A DNA stretch of 49,281 bases. It comes from Lysobacter sp. Root690. Lineage in GTDB: Bacteria; Pseudomonadota; Gammaproteobacteria; Xanthomonadales; Xanthomonadaceae. The position numbers were made by a program, and so were the translations under genes. The notes below the pieces were generated by a model. That model was not told the DNA's origin. It was given only the letters and a program-made list of their open reading frames with translations, and did not search any database. Positions 43,356 through 49,281 of this stretch are shown piece after piece (position 1 is the stretch's first letter; every line of letters begins with the position of its first letter). The DNA is taken from positions 450,477 through 499,757 of the forward strand of contig NZ_LMHM01000001.1 of NCBI RefSeq assembly GCF_001427785.1, in the 5' to 3' direction.

Positions 43356-44612
43356 ATGAGTGCATCGGCTGACCTGTTGAAGGAACTGCGCATCGACCGC
43401 AACCGCGCGCCGGAGCCTTCGGGTCGCCGCCGCCTGCTGGTGATCGGCCTGGCGCTGCTGTTCCTGGTGCCGCTGATCGTCATGGGCTGGATGCTGTTCG
43501 GCCGCAACGCCGGCGCCAAGGTCCAGACCGCCACGGTCACCGCGATCGGCGGCGGCAACGGCGCGGGCGCCTCGGTGCTCGACGCCACCGGCTATGTGGT
43601 CGCGCGGCGCATGGCCACGGTCTCGGCCAAGATCACCGGCAAGGTGCGCGAGGTGATGATCGAAGAAGGCCAGCGCGTCGAGGAGGGCCAGGTCATGGCC
43701 ACGCTCGACCCGATCGACGCCAACGCCCAGCGCGAACTCACCGCCGCCCAGCTCGGCGCCGCGCAGAGCGACACCCAGCGCGTGCAGGCCCAGCTCAAGG
43801 AAGCCGAGGTCAACGCCACCCGACTTTCGTCGCTGGTCAAACAGCAACTGGTGTCGAAGTCGCAGTACGACCAGGCCGTCGCCAGCCGCGACTCGCTGCG
43901 CGCGCAATTGCTGACCGCGCAGCGCAACGTCAAGGTCGCCAGCGACAGCCTGCGCATCTCCGACCTGGGCGTGGATAACACCATCGTGCGCGCGCCGTTC
44001 TCCGGCGTGGTCACCGCCAAGGCCGCGCAACCGGGCGAAATCGTCTCGCCGCTGTCGGCCGGCGGCGGCTTCACCCGCACCGGCATCGGCACCATCGTCG
44101 ACATGGACTCGCTCGAGATCGAAGTCGACGTCGGCGAATCCTTCATCGGCCGGGTGCAGCCGAAGATGCCGGTCGAGGCGGTGCTCAACGCGTACCCGGA
44201 CTGGAAGATCCCGGCCGAAGTGATCGCGATCATTCCCACCGCCGACCGCGGCAAGGCCACGGTCAAGGTGCGCATCGCGATCAAGACCCGCGACGCGCGC
44301 ATCGTCCCGGACATGGGCGTGCGGGTGAGCTTCCTGGAAGCGGCCAAGCCCGACCAGCCCAAGCAGACCAAGCCCAGCGCGATGATCCCCGCCAACGCGC
44401 TGGCCCAGCGCGACGGCAAGGACGTGGCCTTCGTGGTCAACGACGACAAGGTCGCGCAGACCGAGCTCAGCCTGGGCCGCAAGCTCGGCGAGGATCGTGA
44501 AGTGACCGCCGGCCTGAGCGGCGGCGAGACCGTCGTGCTCGATCCGCCCGATTCGCTGAAAGACGGATCGCGCGTGCGTGTCGAAACCGGCGACGCCGAT
44601 TCGTCTAAGTAA
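43356..44612 (+). CDS. MacA-like periplasmic adaptor (HlyD family)
   Basis: A 418-residue membrane-fusion protein anchored by one helix (about 26-48) after a short cytoplasmic start. It has a lipoyl-type half (GYVVARRMATVSAKITGKVREVMIEEGQRVEEGQ, about 77-110), a coiled-coil hairpin (about 125-205), the second lipoyl half ending near APFSGVVTAKAAQPGEIV, and beta-barrel and membrane-proximal domains. It would link an inner-membrane ABC pump to an outer-membrane channel. It heads the exporter operon with the following ATPase and two permeases; no TolC gene is near. The stop falls in a 16-bp tandem repeat. Confidence 0.9.
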   Translation: MSASADLLKELRIDRNRAPEPSGRRRLLVIGLALLFLVPLIVMGWMLFGRNAGAKVQTATVTAIGGGNGAGASVLDATGYVVARRMATVSAKITGKVREVMIEEGQRVEEGQVMATLDPIDANAQRELTAAQLGAAQSDTQRVQAQLKEAEVNATRLSSLVKQQLVSKSQYDQAVASRDSLRAQLLTAQRNVKVASDSLRISDLGVDNTIVRAPFSGVVTAKAAQPGEIVSPLSAGGGFTRTGIGTIVDMDSLEIEVDVGESFIGRVQPKMPVEAVLNAYPDWKIPAEVIAIIPTADRGKATVKVRIAIKTRDARIVPDMGVRVSFLEAAKPDQPKQTKPSAMIPANALAQRDGKDVAFVVNDDKVAQTELSLGRKLGEDREVTAGLSGGETVVLDPPDSLKDGSRVRVETGDADSSK

Positions 44613-44650
44613 GACATCGCCGAAGTAAGGCGACGTCGAAGTAACGCAAC
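44603..44650 (+). repeat. Three tandem 16-bp units at the end of the adaptor gene
   Basis: Three adjoining 16-nt units (44603-44618, 44619-44634, 44635-44650) each contain GxCxAAGTAA; the first supplies the adaptor's stop codon TAA. Period 16 is not a multiple of three, so the repeat does not reflect coding. Confidence 0.6.
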
Positions 44651-44825
44651 CGGGCGATCACCGCGCCCGACGCGCGCATCGCCACGATCACCGCGGCCGC
44701 GACACAAGCGGCCGTGCCGGACCATCGAACCGGCCGCCGCGCGCGGCCGCCGTACCGATCTGCGACCCGCGCGCGGCGCGTGTTGGCTCCTTTCACCGCA
44801 ATCCCAACGCTTGAGGACGTCGAAG

Positions 44826-45518
44826 ATGGACACTCTGGTTTCGATCAAAAACCTCACCAAGACTTACCAGCGCGGCCCGGAAAAGGTCGAAGTGCTGCAC
44901 GGCATCAACCTGGACATCGCCAAGGGCGACTTCGTCGCGCTGATGGGCCCGTCGGGCTCGGGCAAGAGCACGCTGCTCAATCTGATCGGCGGCCTGGACA
45001 ACCCCACCGGCGGCGAGATCACCATCGAAGGCGAGCGCATCGATCGCCTGAGCGCGGGCCAGTTGTCGCAGTGGCGCAGCCGCCATGTCGGCTTCGTGTT
45101 CCAGTTCTACAACCTGATGCCGGCGCTGACCGCGCAACGCAACGTCGAACTGCCGCTGCTGCTGTCGCCGTTGAACGGCTCGCAGCGCAAGCGCAACGCC
45201 GAAATCGCCCTGACCCTGGTCGGCCTCGCCGATCGGCGCAGCCACCGTCCGAACGAATTGTCCGGCGGCCAGCAACAGCGCGTGGCGATCGCGCGCGCGA
45301 TCGTGTCCGACCCGACCCTGCTGATCTGCGACGAACCCACCGGCGATCTGGACCGGCACGCGGCCGAGGAAATCCTCAACCTGCTGCAGCTGCTCAACCG
45401 CGAACACGGCAAGACCATCGTCATGGTGACCCACGATCCCAAGGCCGCCGAGTACGCCACCCACACCCTGCACCTCGACAAGGGCACCCTGGTCGAACAG
45501 CAGTCGCACGCGGCATGA
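44826..45518 (+). CDS. ABC exporter ATP-binding protein (MacB/LolD type)
   Basis: A 230-residue ABC ATPase. Walker A G41-PSGSGKS-T49, signature L145-SGGQ-149, Walker B L165-LICDE-170 and H203 of the switch are present; the class matches LolD/MacB ATPases driving mechanotransmission pumps. The ATG at 44826 follows GAGGA at 8 nt; a TTG at 44811 is less likely. It follows the adaptor by 213 bp and precedes the first permease by 16 bp. Confidence 0.94.
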   Translation: MDTLVSIKNLTKTYQRGPEKVEVLHGINLDIAKGDFVALMGPSGSGKSTLLNLIGGLDNPTGGEITIEGERIDRLSAGQLSQWRSRHVGFVFQFYNLMPALTAQRNVELPLLLSPLNGSQRKRNAEIALTLVGLADRRSHRPNELSGGQQQRVAIARAIVSDPTLLICDEPTGDLDRHAAEEILNLLQLLNREHGKTIVMVTHDPKAAEYATHTLHLDKGTLVEQQSHAA

Positions 45519-45534
45519 GTCGGGAGCGGCCATC

Positions 45535-46701
45535 ATGAAATATTTCCATCTGATCTGGGCCGAGCTGATGCGGCGCAAGACGCGCACGGCGCTGACCTTG
45601 CTGTCGATCATCGCCGCGTTCCTGCTGTTCGGCCTGCTCGACGGCGTGCGCGAAAGCTTCGAGCAGGCCGGCAACAGCGCCAACGGCGTCAAGCGTCTGC
45701 AGACCGGTTCGCGCCTGTCCTTCATCCAGCCGTTGCCGATGTCGCTCAACGAGCGCATCGCGCAGGTACCGGGGGTCAAGCAAGTCACCTATGCGAACTG
45801 GTTCGGCGGCGCCTATCAGGATCCGCACAACCAGATTTTCAGCTTCGGCGTGGCCGACAACTATCTGGACCTGTATCCGGAAATGGCGGTGTCCGCCGCG
45901 CATCGCAAGGCGTTCGCCGCCACCCGCACCGGGGTGCTGGTCGGCGAAGGCCTGATGGCGCGCTTCGGCTGGAAAGTCGGACAGAAACTGCCGCTGCAGT
46001 CGACCATCTTCACCAGCAGCGACGGCAGCAAGAACTGGAGCTTCGACATCGTCGGCACGCTCGCGGCCAGCGACAAGAAATCCGGCGGCTGGTTCGACCA
46101 GATGATCCTGCTGCACTGGAAGTACTTCGACGATTCCACGCCCTACAACCGCGGCCAGGTCGGCTGGTACGTCACCGAGGTCAAGGACGCCAGCCAGAGC
46201 GACCGCGTGGCCAAGGCCATCGACGCGATCTCGGCCAATTCCGATCACGAGACCAAGACCCAGACCGAAGCGGCGGCGACCGCGAGCTGGATGAAGCAGA
46301 TGGCCGACATCGGCCTGATCGTCGGCTCGATCATGGGCGCGGTGTTCTTCACCCTGGTGCTGCTGACCGGCAACACCATGGCCCAGGCGGTGCGCGAACG
46401 CACCTCCGAACTGGCCGTGCTCAAGACGATCGGCTTTCCCGACCGCAGCGTGCTGCTGCTGGTGCTGGCCGAGTCGGTATTGCTGCTGCTGCTCGGCGGC
46501 GTGATCGGCGTGGCCATCGCCGGCGGGCTCGGCCCGATCGTCAGCGCCGGCAGCAACGGCGCGATCAGCGTGCCGCCGATCGGCTGGCGCAGTTGGTCGG
46601 TGGCGTTGATGCTGATGGTCGGCATCGGCCTGTTGGTCGGCCTGTTGCCGGCGATCCGCGCCATGCGCCTGAACATCGTCGATGCATTGGCCGGACGCTA
46701 A
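45535..46701 (+). CDS. ABC transporter permease (FtsX/MacB type), first
   Basis: A 388-residue permease with one N-terminal helix (about 20-37), a large periplasmic domain (about 40-255), and three C-terminal helices (about 262-285, 315-340, 358-378), the standard MacB/FtsX layout. It is the first of two non-identical permeases of the pump and carries no ATPase domain, unlike MacB itself. Starts 16 bp after the ATPase gene. Confidence 0.93.
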   Translation: MKYFHLIWAELMRRKTRTALTLLSIIAAFLLFGLLDGVRESFEQAGNSANGVKRLQTGSRLSFIQPLPMSLNERIAQVPGVKQVTYANWFGGAYQDPHNQIFSFGVADNYLDLYPEMAVSAAHRKAFAATRTGVLVGEGLMARFGWKVGQKLPLQSTIFTSSDGSKNWSFDIVGTLAASDKKSGGWFDQMILLHWKYFDDSTPYNRGQVGWYVTEVKDASQSDRVAKAIDAISANSDHETKTQTEAAATASWMKQMADIGLIVGSIMGAVFFTLVLLTGNTMAQAVRERTSELAVLKTIGFPDRSVLLLVLAESVLLLLLGGVIGVAIAGGLGPIVSAGSNGAISVPPIGWRSWSVALMLMVGIGLLVGLLPAIRAMRLNIVDALAGR

Positions 46702-46713
46702 CGGAGAGCGCAC

Positions 46714-48039
46714 ATGAAAAAGTTCCTATCGTTCTTACGCGGCCTGCTCACCTTCCTGGCCCTGGTCGCCGGGCTGGTGCTGTGGGCGCTCGCGCCCTGG
46801 CCGGTGTTGCTCGGCCTCGCCGTCGCGTTCGTCTTGTGGATGCTGCTGACCCGCAGCGGCCAGCAGGCCGCGTCGGTGGCCGGCGTCGGCATCAGCACGC
46901 TGCGCCAGCGCGCTGGGTCGTCGTCGGTGGTGGTGATCGGCATCGCCGGCGTGGTCGCGGTGCTGGTGGCGATGCTGTCGATGGCCGAGGGCTACAAGCA
47001 AACGCTCGCGCGCACCGGCAGCGACGACACCGCGATGGTGCTGCGCGGCGCGTCCGCGGCCGAGGTGATGTCGACCCTCGACCTGGCCAGCATCAACGTC
47101 ATCGAACAGGCACCCGGCATCGCCCGCGCCGCCGACGGCCGGCCGCTGGCCTCGCCGGAAACGGTGGTCGCGGCGAACCTGCCGATCAAGGGCGGCAAGC
47201 CCGACGAAGACGGCAGCGTGCAGTTGCGCGGCGTCGGCGATCGCGCCTGGCAGGTGCGGCCGCAGATCAAGATCGTGCAGGGCCGCAAGTTCGAGACCGG
47301 CAAGCGCGAAGTGGTGGTCGGCGTCGGCGCGCAGCGTCAGTTCGCCGGCATGGAGGTCGGCAAGCAGATCCGCCTGGGCAGCGAGACGTGGGCCGTGGTC
47401 GGCATCTTCAAATCCGGCGACGCCATGGATTCGGAAGTGTGGGCCGACGCCGACATGGTCGCGTCCACCTACCGTCGCGGCGCCTCGCGCAACGCGGTCA
47501 TCGCCAAGCTCAGCGACGCCAAGCAGTTCAAGGCGTTCAAGGCCGCGTTGGCCGGCGACCCGCGACTGCAGGTCGACACCAGCACCACCGCGGAGTATTT
47601 CGCCAAGCAATCCGAGGCGATGACCAAGGTGATCCGCATCATCGGCATCGTGGTCGGTTCGATCATGGCGATCGGCGCGGTGTTCGGCGCGCTCAACACC
47701 ATGTTCGCCACCGTCGCCACCCGCGCGCGCGAGATCGCGACCCTGCGCGCGATCGGCTTCCGCGGCTTGCCCGTCGTGGTCGCGGTGATGCTGGAAACGA
47801 TGCTGCTGGCCTTGCTCGGCGGTTTGATCGGCGGCGCGCTCGCGTGGCTGATCTTCAACGGCTACACCGCCTCGACCATCGCCGGCGGCGTGGGTCAGTT
47901 GACCTTCGATTTCCGCGTCACCGGCGAGTTGCTGTGGAACGGCTTGAAGTGGGCGCTGGCGATCGGCTTCGTCGGCGGCCTGTTCCCGGCGCTGCGCGCG
48001 GCGACCTTGCCGGTGACGTCGGCGCTGCGGGCGTTGTAG
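46714..48039 (+). CDS. ABC transporter permease (FtsX/MacB type), second
   Basis: A 441-residue permease with two N-terminal hydrophobic segments (about 5-48), then a helix at about 68-92, a large periplasmic domain (about 100-300) and three C-terminal helices (about 305-330, 350-375, 405-425). The extra N-terminal segment and divergence from the first permease suggest a heterodimeric pump. It begins 12 bp after the first permease, with GGAGAG before the ATG, and ends the operon before a strong terminator. Cargo unknown; the neighbouring DUF11 proteins or small peptides are only possibilities. Confidence 0.93.
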   Translation: MKKFLSFLRGLLTFLALVAGLVLWALAPWPVLLGLAVAFVLWMLLTRSGQQAASVAGVGISTLRQRAGSSSVVVIGIAGVVAVLVAMLSMAEGYKQTLARTGSDDTAMVLRGASAAEVMSTLDLASINVIEQAPGIARAADGRPLASPETVVAANLPIKGGKPDEDGSVQLRGVGDRAWQVRPQIKIVQGRKFETGKREVVVGVGAQRQFAGMEVGKQIRLGSETWAVVGIFKSGDAMDSEVWADADMVASTYRRGASRNAVIAKLSDAKQFKAFKAALAGDPRLQVDTSTTAEYFAKQSEAMTKVIRIIGIVVGSIMAIGAVFGALNTMFATVATRAREIATLRAIGFRGLPVVVAVMLETMLLALLGGLIGGALAWLIFNGYTASTIAGGVGQLTFDFRVTGELLWNGLKWALAIGFVGGLFPALRAATLPVTSALRAL

Positions 48040-48068
48040 GCTCAAGGCTCGACATGTGATTGCGATGC

Positions 48069-48102
48069 AAAAGCCCCCCTGCAATGAGGGGGGCTTTTTT
48101 TT
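48069..48102 (+). terminator. Terminator of the exporter operon
   Basis: A 12-bp perfect stem (48069-48080 with 48087-48098) with a GCAATG loop and a run of eight T on the plus strand, 30 bp after the second permease stop. The flanking A residues let it serve both strands. Confidence 0.92.
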
Positions 48103-48296
48103 CGGCGCAGTTTTATGCATCGCAGATGTCGCTCGTCGAGCGTCAATCCCCGCGGGCGCAAACGCCGGCCCGGCGATCCGCCGTCGCGATCGTTTGCCCG
48201 GCTGTCGGGCGACGTAGCTTGCGTCCGGCCACCTGCAACCTCGCTTGAGCCCACGCTATGCTTGCTTGCAACCTATAGGGGCGGGGGAAGGCGGAG

Positions 48297-49043
48297 ATGA
48301 AGGAGCAACCCAAGCAAGGTTCGCTTGCCTTGGCGATCGTCGGCTCGATCATCGCGGGGATCGTCTGGTTCAGGCGGCACGACCCGCCTTCCGACGACTC
48401 GCCCTTCATCGCGGTGATGACGTGCCTGAGCTTTTTGCTGTTCGTGCTCTACGTCGGCGGATCGATCCTGTTTCCCGACCTGTGGAGCAAACGCGGCAAG
48501 GATTCCGCGCGCCGACGCGTGGCGCTGCAGCGCCGCCGCATCGGCGGTTTTACCTGGAGTCACAAGCAATGCCTGAGGATCGATCAGGAAGGCATCTTCG
48601 AAACCCGTCTGGGGATGATCGCCTGGTCTCAAGTTCTCGGACTATCGGCTCAGACGCTCATAGTCAACGACGTGGAGATGCCTTTGTTGCGGGTCTACTT
48701 ACGTGACCCTTGGCGCTACCTGGAAAACGAAACCTCGGCGTTGATGGCTTACGGATACCGGATGCAGCTGGCCCGCGACGCTCGCCACGGCCGGATCGAT
48801 ATCGTGACCCGCCCCTACCGCGTGGATGTGGAAACGGCCTGCGAGATAGCTCGCGAGCTGCGCAAGGATTGCGCCGAACCCTGGATCGAAGACTGGAGCG
48901 CGGCGACCAGCGCGGCGGTCGTCGAGCAGCGCCTGCGCGAGTTTGAGTTGCTCGCCGCGACGCAGCTCGAAGCACCGCCGCCGACACCTGCCGTTCGCGC
49001 CACGCTGCAGGCCGACAGCCGACAGCACAGTGCGTCGGGCTGA
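48297..49043 (+). CDS. Membrane protein of unknown function
   Basis: A 248-residue protein with two membrane helices near the N-terminus (about 9-25 and 38-60) and a cytoplasmic basic-to-acidic domain of about 170 residues (RVALQRRRIGGFTWS, IDQEGIFETRLGMIAW). I do not recognise a named family; the two-helix plan with a soluble beta-rich part resembles the widespread STM3941-like/PH-like proteins. ATG at 48297 is preceded by GGAG/AAGG. It is followed by convergent rarD (9 bp gap). Confidence 0.7.
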   Translation: MKEQPKQGSLALAIVGSIIAGIVWFRRHDPPSDDSPFIAVMTCLSFLLFVLYVGGSILFPDLWSKRGKDSARRRVALQRRRIGGFTWSHKQCLRIDQEGIFETRLGMIAWSQVLGLSAQTLIVNDVEMPLLRVYLRDPWRYLENETSALMAYGYRMQLARDARHGRIDIVTRPYRVDVETACEIARELRKDCAEPWIEDWSAATSAAVVEQRLREFELLAATQLEAPPPTPAVRATLQADSRQHSASG

Positions 49044-49052
49044 CGCGAAGGT

Positions 49053-49281
49053 TCATGCCGCCGCAGCCGCCGCCATCCGTCGCGACCGCAACAATCCCTC
49101 GCTGGCGAATACCGCCAGGCCGGTCCAGATGATCACGAAACCTATCGCGCGTTCGGCGTTGAACGGTTCGCGCAGAATCAGCACGCCGATCAGGAACTGC
49201 AAGGTCGGCGCGACGTATTGCAACAACCCGATCGCGGTCAGCGACACCCGCCGCACCGCATAGGCGAAGCCGATCAGCGGC
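49053..49281 (-). CDS. rarD: EamA-family transporter RarD, C-terminal part (truncated by window)
   Basis: The last 75 residues of a drug/metabolite exporter of the RarD group (EamA superfamily). Visible conserved text is PLIGFAYAVRRVSLTAIGLLQYVAPTLQFLIGVLILREPF, with the last two helices and a basic tail with RSRR. The frame remains open to the window edge, so the real start lies outside. RarD proteins are putative chloramphenicol-sensitivity or metabolite exporters. Confidence 0.88.
   Translation of the reverse strand, partial: PLIGFAYAVRRVSLTAIGLLQYVAPTLQFLIGVLILREPFNAERAIGFVIIWTGLAVFASEGLLRSRRMAAAAAA

Overview
The window is high-GC proteobacterial chromosome, most likely from Lysobacter or a close relative in the Xanthomonadaceae. 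This is inferred from content, since no rRNA or tRNA gene is present. The clues are a class II ribonucleotide reductase split into NrdJa and NrdJb, a Tat-exported class A beta-lactamase resembling Stenotrophomonas/Xanthomonas enzymes, a UvrA2-type ATPase, DUF11 surface proteins, and intergenic inverted repeats of the 'GTAGGAGCTGCGC' and 'GTGGGAGGGGCTT' kinds that I associate with this family. It reads as core chromosome: no intact insertion sequence, phage, CRISPR array or integron was seen.

Layout. 1-5 kb: LysR regulator divergent from a DHA2 drug exporter, an unrecognised polytopic membrane protein, and the beta-lactamase. 5-8 kb: an NHL propeller fused to an M23-like peptidase domain, then a small four-helix-bundle protein. 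8-13.4 kb: ligase-associated exonuclease and ATP-dependent DNA ligase (overlapping start/stop), converging on uvrA2. 13.4-16.2 kb: an operon of a CHASE3/PAS histidine kinase and two stand-alone receiver proteins. 16.4-19.6 kb: Fpg/Nei glycosylase, DUF72 protein, thioredoxin-reductase-like flavoprotein, small tryptophan-rich protein. 19.7-22.5 kb: serine hydrolase divergent from an ECF sigma factor and its translationally coupled membrane partner; a perfect 33-bp inverted repeat lies between them. 22.5-25 kb: a decayed flavin monooxygenase, a delta-60 repeat protein, and about 770 bp without a gene. 25-29 kb: nrdJa, a histone H1-like protein and nrdJb. 29-34.4 kb: a Deg-family periplasmic protease, a three-gene DUF883/YqjE-like/YqjK-like envelope operon, and an AI-2E-type permease. 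34.4-38.2 kb: short endonuclease V-like protein, HAD hydrolase, leucyl aminopeptidase, and a deoxyribosyltransferase-like protein with a possible export leader. 38.4-43 kb: two secreted DUF11-type proteins that share an unusual, prematurely ending C-terminal module. 43.3-48 kb: a MacAB-like export system (adaptor, ATPase, two permeases). The window ends in a membrane protein and the 3' part of rarD.

Several genes concern nucleic-acid upkeep (ligase/exonuclease, UvrA2, Nei, endonuclease V-like, NrdJ, histone H1-like) and several the envelope (DegQ-like, YqjD-like set, DUF11 proteins, MacAB-like pump). I found no single clear-cut new defence or metabolic system. The most distinctive observations are the sigma-factor inverted repeat, the twin truncated DUF11 C-termini, the NHL-M23 fusion, and the histone gene placed between the two NrdJ halves.
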